From assembly GCF_000315625.1 (NCBI RefSeq), contig NW_005434654.1:4273-68272 (forward strand): a stretch of DNA of 64,000 nucleotides, given 5' to 3'. The notes below the pieces were generated by a model. It had not been told where the DNA came from. It saw only the letters and a program-made list of their open reading frames with translations, and did no database searches. This document shows, in pieces, positions 22,154 to 33,718 of this stretch (position 1 is the stretch's first letter; each line of letters starts with the position of its first letter). Source of the stretch: Guillardia theta CCMP2712 (lineage: Eukaryota > Cryptophyceae > Pyrenomonadales > Geminigeraceae). The position numbers and the translations under genes are program-made.

Positions 22154-25100
22154 TCAGGAAAGGAGGATGGAGAGCAACTCATGGCCGAACCTCCATGGCG
22201 GCATCGCCTGCCAGGCGTCCACGTAGCCAACCCACAGCAACTTGGGGGCGAAGACTAGCGGAGAGTGAGGAGATTATCGAAGAATGGAGAGAAGAGGAAG
22301 GGGAGAGGAGAAGATAAGAGGAGCGGAGGGGAGTGGAGCGGAGCGGAGCGGAGGACAGAGACAAGGGGAAGAAGCTGCGTACCTGCCACACACAACCTGT
22401 CCCAAATGAGGGAACCAAACACTGAGGCTCCGAGCGAAATGAGAACCTGAAGCAGGATTAGCAGGAAGAGGAAGGGGAGGGGGGCGTTGAGACGACGAGG
22501 AGGAGGAGGAGGAGGAGGAGGAGGAGGAGGAGGAGGTAGGAAGGTGCGCACTCACCTGCTGCCTGAACCAGTCCGAGGGCATGGGGACGAGCTTGAGGAG
22601 GTCGTTGAGGGCAGGAAACACCTCGAACGCGCAGACAAAGATCCCCGTGCAAACAGCAGCAAGCGACATGCCCATCGCTGCGTTCTCAGTCGCTGCAAGC
22701 ATGAAGGGCCTCCCCTTGTAGTTGACCGCCATGACGCTCGCCTGCTGAGCCGTCTGCACGAGGAAGACGACGGTGTTGAGGAGGGAAGGCTTGAACTTGA
22801 TGGTCAGCCCAGTGGACTCAGCGTCCACGGGCTTTGCGGCAACCACGGGGACGTCGGGCATGTCGCCGTCAAGGATCGCAGCTTCTTCAGCTGAGACTTG
22901 CGAGCGAGTGAGGGAGATGATGTACATCATGCTCGCAAGATGAATCGCAAGCTGTCCAACGATGGAGACCCAGATGGCTGGGTGAAAGATGGTGGTGATC
23001 GGACGGCAGGGCGACAGCTGGGGCGCAAGGATCAGCCTCCCCCACCATCTCCTCCTCCTCCTCAGAGTTCTCGTCCTTCCCCTCACCTTCCTCTCCTCCT
23101 CCTCCTCCTCCTCCTCCTCCTCCTCCTCCTCCTCAACTTCTTCACCTTGTCGACAGGGCGGGAGTAGGAGAAGGCGAGGGATGCAACCATCAACAGCAGC
23201 CCCGTAGCCAGCAGCTGATTCTCACCCTTCGTGACTCCGTCGAGGTACAAGGCCGACATGGAGTAGGCGGTGATGAGACACTCTAGGGCGAGGACCTGGG
23301 GGACGTCAGCACGACTGCCTCCGTCCTCTCCTCGTGAACCTGCTGCATCTGGATGGTACTCACTAGCGTGCATCGGCCCTGCTGGAGGGTCAGCAGGAGG
23401 AGAGTCAGCGGATCAGTTGAACCTGGCGGATGATGTCGACGGTCGACTTGATGGAAGGAAGTTTGGAAGTGAAAGGAGCAGCCACACTCGCGTCTCCCAG
23501 CTGCCCCGGGCGTCAAGCTTCCTCCTCTATCATCTACTGTCGCACCTTGATCTGAGGGACCTCCCCCGTGTCCATGTCGGAGAGCATGAGAGCTGCCTGG
23601 GCGGTGAAGTTGTTGGTACCTGGAAGAAGGCAGCAGTTAAGAGGAAGGAGACAGCAGCGAAGAGGAAGAAGACAGCAGTTAAGAGTGCCGTCGGCATGGA
23701 GATGTTTGATATGCTGACAGAACCACACACGGATCCACTCAACCATGTTTGGCAATCTCACAACAACAATCTCTCAGCGCAGCAACCGTCCTTGGACAGG
23801 TGCGTCCGAGATCTTGGATATAGGGCGTTCTCGGCAGGGCAAGTGGAAGTCGTTCGATCCACCACCCTTGGTATCACCCGACCGACAAGCTCCAACCCTC
23901 CTCCTCTCTCACCTCCGATGGACTTCTGCCGCTCCTGTGCTCTCCTGTTCAGCTCGTCTCGAGCCTCCACCGCCGCCTGCTTGATCGCCTTGAACGCAGC
24001 CCAGGCGTCTCCCCGCTGCGAGTACTCGTTGACCAGCTCGTTGTAGCGCTGCATCTGCCACTGCTTCATGTACTCGGCGTCCTTCTTCGCCTCAGCCTGA
24101 AGCTTCTTCTGCTTCTCCTGCATCTTCTTGAACTCTTCGCTCAGGCGCGATTTCTTCTCTTCCGCCGTCTCCTTGTCCGTCGTCTTCTCTCCCTCCTTCG
24201 CCGTGTTCGCCGCCCCGAAGCCTGACAGCAGAGCCACCCCGATGTGCGCCTGCTTGAGAGCCCCGACGTCGTTGGCGCCGTCGCCGCACATGAGGGTGTG
24301 ATACCCCTGCTCCTTGAGAGCGCGCAGCACGGCCTCCTTGTCCTCGGGTGACATGCGAGCGAAGATCTTGATATGCTTCACCACCTGCCACATGTAGCTG
24401 TCGCGATCAGCCGCGAGCTGCAGGGAGGAGCCGGTGACGCAGAGGTCGTACCCCTCCTTGACCAGCCTCGGGACCTCCTTGGCCTGGAAGGCCATAGACG
24501 GGATGTGAAGATCTCCTCTGGCAACCGACCAGACGAGCTGGCCGGAGTCATCCTTCTCGAGCAGCAGCTCCTTCTCCTTGATCCCACTCGTCATCCCGAC
24601 CTCCTCCCCGACGTAGAGGGCCGTCAGAGCTCCGTCTCCCGTCGCCATGGCGACGTGATGGGAGCTTTGCAGCAGATGCTTCACGACCTCTGCCGTGTCT
24701 CGTCGGACTTGACAAGCAAACGCAACGAATCCTACGAAGTTGAGGTCACGCTCGATGTCTTCCCTCGCCGGACCGTGTCCTGTCGCCTGCGCCTGCTTCG
24801 CCTGACTCGCTTCCGCTGCGCTCAAGTCCCTCGAGGCAAGAGCAAGAACTCTCATCCCCCGCTCCGCCATGGCGCGGTAGGCGCGGTCGTAGTCGGCAGG
24901 CTTCTTGACGAGGAGGGTGGCGATGATTTCAGGGGATCCCTTGACGAGCGCGAGAGTGGAAGGAGACGGACGGGCCCGATCCTTCACGGTAGCCAGCACG
25001 CTCATGCGCTGGAGCTTCGAGGCGAAGTGATACCGATGCATTACCTGGACTGCGACATCGCCGGCCTTAACGCTATGGGACTTCTCGGTCGGCACAGACG

Positions 25101-27162
25101 TCTGCGTCCTCGGATCGTACTGCCATCCTATCGCGTTGATCGCTGCCATCTCAACAGGGTCCCCCATCACTTTATCGCCCACCTGGACCAGCGCATGGCA
25201 GCCAGCAAGGACGACTGCTGCTTCCCGCTCGGTCCTAGCGGGAGGCAGAGGATCCTCCTGCGCGCGCATGCTGGAGTACCAGGTGCCGACACAGACAAGC
25301 TTGTCAGTTGTCAGGGTGCCAGTCTTGTCGAAGAGGCAGTACTCGACCTTGCCAGCAAAGGGGATCCTGAACGGTTCAGTGCAGAACACGCTCGATCGGA
25401 ACAAGGCGAACACAGCTGCGTTCACCGCAACTGCCGTCTGCATCGGAAGCTCCGGCGGCACGACGCTGGTGAGGATCAAAACACATCGCAAAATCAGCTC
25501 ATACTGGGAGCGCTTTCCCTCCTTCAGCCCCTTGTGCAGCACGTGCCCGCTCGCAATGAGGGCAAAGACGAGGAGGAGGGCAAGGAGGGCAAGGACTTCC
25601 TTGGCATCCGTCAGCACTTGCTCCTGGGAGTACTCGATCATCCTGACGAGCTTTCCCTCGCTCGACGAGAACCCAGTCCTCACGCAATAGCAGATGCACC
25701 CACCGTCAGGAGCGACCAGCTCGTTGGGGTGCGAGGAGGAGGACGGGGAGTTGTGCTGCATCATGGTGGTCCCGCCATACAGCATGTGAACCCGGTGCGA
25801 TTTCTCGACGTCAAGTTGCTCGTTGGCGGCCGCTCCCTCTGCCAGCAGCGCTTCCTTCATCTGGGGAGTACTCTCCCCCGTCAGTGCTGCCTCGTTCACC
25901 ACCACACTCCCGCGGAGGATCAGAGCATCGCAGGGGACCGTCACGTCTTCGGCTCCCCTGGCGAGAGAGAGGATGTCGCCAGGAAGTAGCTCCTCTATGT
26001 TGAGGTCCAACCACTTCCTCTCGCGGTAGACCTTCACTGTTGTGACAGTCTTCTTCATCCCTCGCAGAGCCTGCATGTTCTTGATCTTACCGAAGACAGT
26101 ACTGCTCTCGTACATGCAGATGGAGAACAGCTGGAACAAGGCGTAGTTCCAATACTCGTCCAGAAGCCAGAGGGAAGCGCAGAAGAACTGGAAGACAGGA
26201 ACGGGTCCAAGGATCTGCTTGAAGAAGGCGTCTTTGAAGGAGGGCAACTCGATGTGCAATGAGTTGCTGCCATATCTCTGCTTCGAGGTCGCGATCTCTT
26301 CTGCACTCTGGTAGCCAAGATGCTGCTTGTAGTGCTGCAGGGGCTTCCCGATAGGCATCGAGAGTTCCTTCACTTCCATCCCGGACTCATCGATCTCGAA
26401 CTTCTGCCTCTGGAACATGAAGAATCTCTGCGTCTCCTTGCCCACCTTGACGACTTGAACAGGAACAACATCCGCTGCTCCTTGATGCGGGTGAGGCGTC
26501 ACATACGCCAACGTACCAGACTCGAGGCTGTCCGTCTCGGAGTACTGGACCTTGACTCTGACTCGTAGGGACCACCTCTGGACGAACCACACGAGGGCAT
26601 TCAGGATGACAACGATGGCGAGGAACAGGACAGCCCTGAGGTCAACACAAGTCAGCTCTCGTAGCAGGTGTAGAGATGAAGTCACCAGAAGTCCGGTAGC
26701 AGCGGGTTGGGAACTGCGCGCTCAGCAGCGTGAAGGGCCTCCGCGATTTGAGTAGAGTTCATCTGCGGGGTCGGTTCAGGCGGAGGCTTCACTGGAGCCT
26801 CTGCCATGATCTCTTCCTGCAGACAAGCGTCAGGACAAGGTCGTTGAGAGCACACATCCTACGTCTTCATCGTCTTCGATGCTCACTTCCGCCATGGCGT
26901 ACCCAACGTTTTTGGTGAACTTGGCAGCGCGTTTTGCCGCCTCATGAGCGATGGCGTTGGCATACGGGACTCCAGCTGTTCTGATGCACCACTCGAAGGC
27001 GATGGCATACAGAACGACAAACGGTGCGTACTCAAGGCCGATGCCAAGAAAGTTTGTGGTACGCCTTGAAATGAGGGTCAGAGGAGGAGGGGGGGGATGA
27101 AGAGCATACCTGCGAACAGGCACGACAGAGCGCAGGCACTCAGGGAAAACTATCTTTCCCAT
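22154..27162 (-). CDS. P5A-type ATPase (ATP13A1/Spf1 family), ER transmembrane-helix dislocase
   Basis: Eleven exons (27162-27110, 27064-26863, 26816-26686, 26635-23913, 23619-23546, 23500-23423, 23381-23340, 23295-23146, 23017-22556, 22446-22383, 22254-22154) sum to 4,080 bases, 1,359 residues in one frame. P-type landmarks: TGES actuator loop, the P5 signature PPELP in helix 4, DKTGTLTT with the phosphorylated Asp at about 565, KGSPE nucleotide-binding motif, TGDG, and MCGDGANDVGALKQAHIGVA. The P5A-typical segment GDASVAAPFTSKLPSIKST, then QGRCTLVSTIQM, FKPSLLNTVVFLVQ and AVNYKGRPFM precede the last helices. P5A pumps extract mislocalised helices from the ER membrane (established for yeast Spf1). 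It is about 150 residues longer than the human protein, partly from a charged insert near 24100-24200. Confidence 0.96.
22499..22535. repeat. (GGA)n tract in a P5A ATPase intron
   Basis: About 12 GGA units directly beside the exon ending at 22556, within the polypyrimidine side of the intron on the coding strand. A similar (CTC)n tract at about 23090-23135 lies in the next intron upstream of the coding direction. Confidence 0.85.
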
Positions 27163-27773
27163 CTTGCACAATGGTCCAGAGAAACAGCTTCAAACCTGTG
27201 TCAATCGTACAAAGTCACATCAAATTGAAAAATGTCAACTCTCGGAGGTAAGTTTTCATGCCAATGGCTACGTGCATCATGATATGACAAGGATGAAATT
27301 CAAGGCAATAGAAAACAACCCAAATCATTTCAAGAAACATTCAGCTTCCAACCGACTAAGGTTCAAAGTGTGCAGGTCCAAACACCAGTACAACAAGACC
27401 TACAACAGCATTCTTCACCATCATTGCATCATCGTCAACAACCATTCTTGATGATGTGAACAGATTAAGTCAGATCAAAGTGAGCAATTCGATATCCTCC
27501 TCCAACCTCCTCCTGCTCCTCCTGCTCCTCCTGCTCCTCCTGCTCCTCCTCCTCCCCCCCTTCCTCTTCCTCTTCCTCCTCTACCACCACTACCTCCTCC
27601 TCCTCCTCCTCTACCACCTCCACCTTACCACCATAGCGCAGCCGCGCATGCCTCCTTCCTTTAAAAAGTGGAAGTTTTACAAGAATCGGAAAAACAAATA
27701 GAAGCCAAAATGGACTCTCTAACGGGCCACAGGGGAACCAAAAAGAAATTTTCCAAAGAAAAAATGAGGGGGA

Positions 27774-27805
<32 letters not shown>

Positions 27806-28405
27806 GAGAGGGAGAGGGAGAGGGAGAGGGAGAGGGAGAGGGAGAGGGAGAGGGAGAGGGAGAGGGAGAGGGAGAAGGAGAGGAGGGAGGAGAACGATAG
27901 AACTGAGTAGAACACTGCGTGTTTACCAGACCAAACTTTCGATCAGCGCTGTTGTTGGTGATTGATGGATATTGCCAAAGCCGGCTTTACCCTGGCTTGT
28001 TCACTACGCTCCTCTCCTCGCCTCTCCCTTCTTGTCCGCTCCTATCTTATCGTGTCATTTTATCGTCTTGTGATCACTTTTCATGCCCTAGGTCTGCACT
28101 CTGGTCCCTTTGCTTTTCACTTCTTACGCTCCTTTCTATCTCCCCTAAATCTTTCACTTCCGTCCTCTTCCTGCATGCTCCCGACCTCTCCTATCCCCTC
28201 CTATCTTCTTGCCCTCTCTATTCTCGATGTATGGCGGATCTCAAAGCTCTCCCCTTGAATGGTTGGGAAGAATCCTGTCGGCTCGACCTTGCGTACTTGA
28301 TCCAGCCGACCAGTTTTCCGCAACTTTGGTTGCTCACCTTGCTGGCAGTGCTGACTTGCAAATGCAGGACTGTGAATTCTTGCTGGGTGTACTCAATGGT
28401 GAGCC
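27163..28405. other. Divergent intergenic region with two purine/pyrimidine tracts
   Basis: Between the P5A ATPase and Mpv17-like genes. Contains a (CTCCTG)n-like tract (about 27500-27640) and a long (GGGAGA)n array (27777-27872). The remainder is AT-balanced unique sequence. No gene seen; open frames there come from the repeats. Confidence 0.6.
27777..27872 (+). repeat. (GGGAGA)n hexanucleotide array
   Basis: About 16 nearly perfect units of GGGAGA. The plus strand reads as alternating Arg-Glu and the minus strand as Ser-Leu. Confidence 0.95.
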
Positions 28406-29047
28406 ATGGGAGCAGACGTGAAGAGTGTGACTGCGATCTATCAGGTCTGGAAGAAGTACCAGGCACTACTGCAGTCCAAGGGCATCGTAGGCATAGGAAC
28501 CAAGGCAGTAACGTCTGCAGCTATCGCGTTTGCGGGAGATGTCTTTTGCCAAACCGTCCTCGAGAGACAGACCGCACAGCAATGGACAGGAGAGCTGTCG
28601 CACATGAACAAGACTGAGAGCAAGATGCAAGTGACCACCATAGATTGGAAGCGACTGTCTAACTTCACTCTCTTGGGAGGGGTACTTGTTGCTCCTACCT
28701 TGCACTACTGGTATGGTTTCCTCGGCAGGGCAGTGCCAGGGACGAACTTTGCTGCTGCCTTCAAGCGCGTCTTCCTCGATCAAGCCTTCTTCGCCCCGAG
28801 CTTCATCGCGGTCTTCATCTCCTCCGTCAACGCCCTCGACGGGAAATCGCAGGAGGAGGTCGTGAAGAGCGTGCAGACGCACTGGGGGCCGAGCGTCATC
28901 AACAACTGGAAGCTGTGGATCCCCGCGCAGTTTGTGAACCTCTGGGTTGTTCCTCCTCACCTCCAGGTCCTCTTCTCTAACGGCGTCGCCGTCATCTGGA
29001 ACATGTACTTGTCTTGGGTCACCCACCGCCCTGCTCAGCAGGACTGA
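28406..29047 (+). CDS. Mpv17/PMP22-family membrane protein
   Basis: A single exon of 213 residues from the ATG at 28406. Family features in order: amino-terminal YQVWKKYQALLQSKGIVGIG; TKAVTSAAIAFAGDVFCQ; DWKRLSNFTLLGGVLVAPTL with HYWYGFLGRAVPG; VFLDQAFFAPSFIAVFISSV; and the carboxy signature WKLWIPAQFVNLWVVPPHLQ, followed by NGVAVIWNMYLSW. The W-x-PAQF-x-NF/LW-x-VP block is diagnostic for Mpv17/PMP22 (PF04117). Members sit in the mitochondrial inner membrane or peroxisomal membrane and may form channels; the location here cannot be read from the sequence. A 33-residue polar insert after the first helix (QWTGELSHMNKTESKMQVTT) is longer than usual. Converges on the FN3/LysM gene with 249 bp between stops. 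Confidence 0.95.
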   Translation: MGADVKSVTAIYQVWKKYQALLQSKGIVGIGTKAVTSAAIAFAGDVFCQTVLERQTAQQWTGELSHMNKTESKMQVTTIDWKRLSNFTLLGGVLVAPTLHYWYGFLGRAVPGTNFAAAFKRVFLDQAFFAPSFIAVFISSVNALDGKSQEEVVKSVQTHWGPSVINNWKLWIPAQFVNLWVVPPHLQVLFSNGVAVIWNMYLSWVTHRPAQQD

Positions 29048-29296
29048 GCCGCGTCAGCTGGGGCCGAGCTCGTGTAGATGTACATAAGGAGAGGGACAGG
29101 GGGCCTCTCAGTGATACTTTGATTTATTGTTGCACACAATACAAGACTATTCATAAACAATGGTTCCGTCAGTCAATCAATACCCGGCAGAGAATATATG
29201 TCCTGACGTCAGGCAAGTATTGGGTAGCACACAGATCTCCTGGCCCGTCGTCAGCGCGTACTTGGCGCTTCTACCCGCATCATCTACCCGTCAATG

Positions 29297-32200
29297 TCAG
29301 CTCACAAGATCGCAAGGGGCGTCTACGTCACCAGCAATGTCGGGGTTCCACCACAGGAGATCGCTAACGCTGACCCCGTACCTATCTCCGATGTGGTACA
29401 CGTCGTCGTTGCAGAAGTGGCCGTTGCCACATTCAACCTTCACTTGAGGTCAGGCAGGGCTCGCAACTTCAGCCTCAACGACTTACCGTCAAGACGGGCC
29501 CCAAAGATATCACGTTCTGCTGCCAAAGCTGGTGATTTCCGCTCCACACATTCAGCCAGGACGTTCTCCACTCTTGCGCAATGTATTCCAGCGACACGTT
29601 ATTTACACACATCTTGCACCTGCAGCAACCCGGTCGATCACGGACTGGAGAGGAGGAGGGGGGGGGGCTGACCTCAGGACTTTCAGGCTCACTGTGATCG
29701 TGTTTTGCAGCGGACCAGAGACCAATGAGACTAGCTTGTTGTCGATGTAACCAATAGCCTCCAAGGTGATGACGTAGGTGTAGCCCTCTTGCTTCCTCTG
29801 GGGGGTCCACTGCGCCGCATCGTCAGCAGGAGAACCAAGGAATGCGACGAGGGATACCTTGAGCCGGTAGCTCACTGGGTTGTTCAAGGCTGAGGTGAGG
29901 CCGTTGGGTAGCAGCGACGCACCAGTGGGTAAGTCCGTGAACGATGCGTTGCGATAGAAAGACTGGATGTATCCTCCACCAGGGATAATCTTGACAGTGT
30001 AGTTCATACCCTTGGCCTCCTGCTCAAGGTATCAGATGGTCTCTCACGTTAGCTGAACAAGATCGCTACCTCGACCGCCAGATTGGCTTCAGTCTTGTCT
30101 TGTGCCTCGAAGACCTCGCTGCGATCCAAGACGTCATCGTACGTGTCGTGACAACCGATAACTTACGCAAACTCGCATCCAACATGAAGCTCCGCGCGGA
30201 GACTTGGAGTGACAAAACTTGGGCTGGATCTGATCGTTTTGAGCACGAAGCACAGCTTAGATCTCGAGTTGGAGTCTCCGATCGCAGTGACGCAAAGCGT
30301 CGGATCTTGAGGGATGTAAAGCAGTTCTGCACCAACAAAAATCAACACCCGATTGTTCAGAGAAGTTATCATCACCTGCACGAAATGAAACATCCACAAT
30401 CAGCTCACTCCAACCATATTCGAACATCCTCCAGTCAGACACGGATTGAGTCGAGCCGAAATACTGATGGCTGTTGTTGTTCAGTTGAGAGCAGCCCACC
30501 GGATCCGAAGAGCTGCCGTTGCAAAAGACATCCCTCCTTGAGACAGAAACAAACTTGCTCCAATCACTCCCCACATATGGCGCCAGAACAGAGTCGAAGT
30601 CTTTCTCATACTCAAATCTGATGTTCTTTGCATAGACAACCTGCGAATTACCATACGTCTTCGAAAGAGTTGACGAATCAGATGTGGTAGGATCCAACCA
30701 TATCGCTTGAACCGTGAATTGGTAAGGCTTGCCAGGAAAGATCTCAACCGCAGGATTCTTGCACAAATGGACACTGCTTCCACACTCTTCAACGGGATTG
30801 AAGTTTGCCGTGATGTTGGGGGTCCAAGACGATGGGCATGCGATTTGAGAATCCACGCCACATCCATTGCAAGGAGTGCAGTAGTCTGATATCCCTCTGG
30901 CATTGGGCGGACTCACAAAGATTATCTGGTTCTTGCTTTCATTCGCACACGTCGGGGCGCATGGCAGGAAGTAGCCAAGTCTCATTGGGAACGGCAGGGG
31001 ATAGCTCTTCTGCAATGTCGCAGATTTGCCTACAAGAAAAGTGAGTAGAAATAACCTCAAAGATCAAGAAGCAACCGTATGCTGAGTAGTATCCAAGCTG
31101 GTCGTCTTGATAATTCTGGGCAGTCAAAAACGTGTTCTGCAGTTTCGAGACAAGACTGCAACAAGTTAGCCTTGCAAAAACAAATCAGTATCTATCAACC
31201 TGTTTGCAGAAAAAATAACATCAAAAGTCTTCGTTGCACCATCCAAAATCACTGCAGGTTCCCCAGAGAGCGAGAGGGAAAAATTGACAATGTGAATGGG
31301 GTACTCATAACACGGTGAGTATGATGCCGAAAGGCAAGGGTGTCCCAACCCTTTGTCAATAGGATCTTTCCATGACAAGACAGCAAACATGTTTCCTGCA
31401 AGGGCGGTAGTTAGCTCCACACCCACATGATGAACCAAACAAGACCTGAGACGTTTGTGAGATTGTTGGGATTCAAGGCCGCCTGAAACAAATCGGGGAC
31501 TCCAGGATTTGTTGCAGGTCGGAGATACCTAGACGTGACGGGAGAAAATCCAATTTCATTTTCCACTTGAAGACTGATATTGTACAAGATTCCGATTTGT
31601 AAACTAGACTCGGTTAAATTGACTTCTGCTGAGAAGTTCAGCCATGTGCTGTTAAGATTGAGAATGGTGCTGTTTGCTGTTCTGTTCACCTCAGTTAACT
31701 CTAGATAATATCGGACAGGAACACTTCTATTGTTATCCGCAGGCAGCGCATTCCCGGTGTCAGTTGGGAGCGGCCAGGACACCAAGACTGTCTTACTTTG
31801 GTCCAGCAAGACAACTTGGATCGAGTTGACAGGCGACGGGAGCCCATACACCACCTTGCTGAAGGGTGAAGTCAGAACATCCTCGGGATAGTACTTCTGC
31901 CATGCCCATGAAGGATACATGCAATCATCTCTGACACGATAGTTCCGGAAGTAGTAAGTCCGACCTGGCCTCAACCTGCGATTCACAGGGAATATGAACG
32001 ACTGTTCAGGCCATTGCGTCTTGCTGTAAATGTATCTCCCCCCCAGGGTGTAGCCGTCTGAATCCTTCAGAGCAACACCCAGATCTTCACCCTCTGGGGT
32101 GAGATAATACCGGAAGTAGTATTGGTCAGGGATCGCACTTTCGCTGATGTTGAGGTTGGCGAAAGTTGAATCCACTGAATAGTCCATTACAAACTTGACA

Positions 32201-32539
32201 GAAGGATCCTGCCACATTTCTTTCAATGATACATGGAGATAAAAGAATCAGAGAGAAACACAATATACCGGTGAGTTGTAGTTTTGGGTTTCAAATTTAT
32301 CAGGAAATCCTGGCCTGGAAACAACAGTCATTAGCAAGAAAAAGAGTGATTGCATGGATGAAGGCAAAATTTGACAAAGAAACAGAACGAGGAAGTGGCA
32401 CAAAACGTCCACGAGCAGAAACTTACTTCCTGTTAACAGTTGCACTATCAACCAGCCCAAGCGTGTAGCATGCAGGGTTTGCTGAAACCTGGGCAAGCAC
32501 GACAAGCACTGCAAGTCCAACTGTCGAGAAGTGTATCAT
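29297..32539 (-). CDS. Secreted glycoprotein with FN3-like region and C-terminal LysM-like domain
   Basis: Eleven exons (32539-32427, 32314-32269, 32208-31446, 31395-31200, 31155-31076, 31029-30376, 30326-30167, 30118-30070, 30019-29673, 29619-29487, 29437-29297) join in frame to 893 residues. The start is a clear signal peptide (MIHFSTVGLAVLVVLAQVSA). The body has many N-x-S/T sites (NRSV, NSTW, NFSA, NLTE, NISL, NVSG, NESK, NITA, NGSS, NASF). A fibronectin-III-like stretch runs from PSPVNSIQVVLLDQ to YNISLQVENEIGFSPV. A cysteine-rich segment YCTPCNGCG precedes a second beta-rich half. The end, CNDDVYHIGDRYGVSVSDLL then WWNPDIAG and CDLVS, follows the LysM pattern. No trailing membrane helix, so probably secreted; glycan binding is inference. 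Confidence 0.7.
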
Positions 32540-33718
32540 CGCAACACTTGCTGCTGAGCTGTCACGAAGCGCTTGGGCTTAGGAGGAGGAGGACGTCCCT
32601 GTTGGTTGAGTCCTCGGTCTCCTCGCTCCTTCCGCTACGTCCCTCCCCAACCCCGCGCCACCTCTCGCCATGCCATGCCCCGCGCGTCTCTTGGCCAAGA
32701 AGGGGAGTTGACTGATTCAGATTTTCATAACGTATCATAACGACCAGCGGCCGGGCTGCCGGGCCGGGGGCCGGCCGCGCCCCGGCCGCCCGGGCCGCCG
32801 GGCGCCGCCGCCCCCCGCACCGTGTCACCGCCGGCGGCACCGTGTGAGTGGCCACTGAGTGGCCACTGGCATCGGGCGCCCGATCGGCCCATCGGAAAGT
32901 AAAAGTTGAAAAGTTAAGAGGGGCCGTCCGTGTGCTGCCAGCCGGGAGTCGGCCCGGACCGCTCGGACTCCCGAGGCTCAGCGGCTGCCAGTCGGACTCC
33001 GTCGGGGGGCCCCCGGTTACGCCCGGCCGGTACGCACTGCCAGTCCGGGATCGGATCGTGACGGCCGCTGAGTGGGTTTCACTGGCAACCGTTCAACGGT
33101 TCTCGGCCGGGGCGGGCGACTCGCCCGGCGCGCCCCGTCGGTCGCTCAGTGTCTTCGAGTACGGTCTCTTCTCCGAGGCTCGCCGCTTTTGGCCAGTGCG
33201 ACCGTGACTCAGTGTCAGGGTCGCTGATTCGGAAGCTTCCTCGACTCTCCTGCCAGCCATGATTGTCCTCGTACTGCCATTTTTAACTTAACTTTGATTC
33301 CGGTCCCGCCGGTAACTTCACTCCACTAACTTCCGTGGGCGGGCCCCGCGCCGGCCCGGCTCACGGTGCAACCCGGTCAGAACAGGCACGCCGGTTTCAG
33401 CGGCTGCCAGTGGTTTCACTTGAAGCTTGTAAGAGAGTTGAAGTTCCGGTAAGACTCTGAGCGGCGCCGCCGCGCCGTGACGGTGTGTGCGCGCAAGATA
33501 CGGCGACGGTAACCAGTCAGCTGACTGCGTCAAGTCCCAAGTTTACACTGGCAGGGAACAGCTTGAAATGAAACAGATCAGTGCCAATCAAGAGGTCCAG
33601 GCAGTGTTGCAGGGTGCCCGAGATTCGCACGAGTCACTAGAATATCTATAATGAATAGTACAAGTAGAGCAAACCACTGCCCAAATTCTATATTACTAAG
33701 GCTTACGAGAGGCCGAGC
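32540..33718. repeat. GC-rich repeat island A
   Basis: Non-coding. From about 32735 to 33530 it is extremely GC-rich with short palindromic words (GGCCGGG, CCGGCC, GCCCGATCGGCCC) and GTCGG/CCGTC words. At 33280-33296 lies TTTTTAACTTAACTTTG, a motif that recurs beside other GC islands. Open frames here have amino-acid bias driven only by GC content. Confidence 0.6.

Noticed and set aside
24373-25989. 538-codon plus-strand frame
   Set aside because: Antisense of the P5A ATPase catalytic region, which has unmistakable P-type motifs on the other strand.
32740-33210. Open frames in the GC-rich island
   Set aside because: Composition-driven; no ATG context, splice sites or family resemblance.
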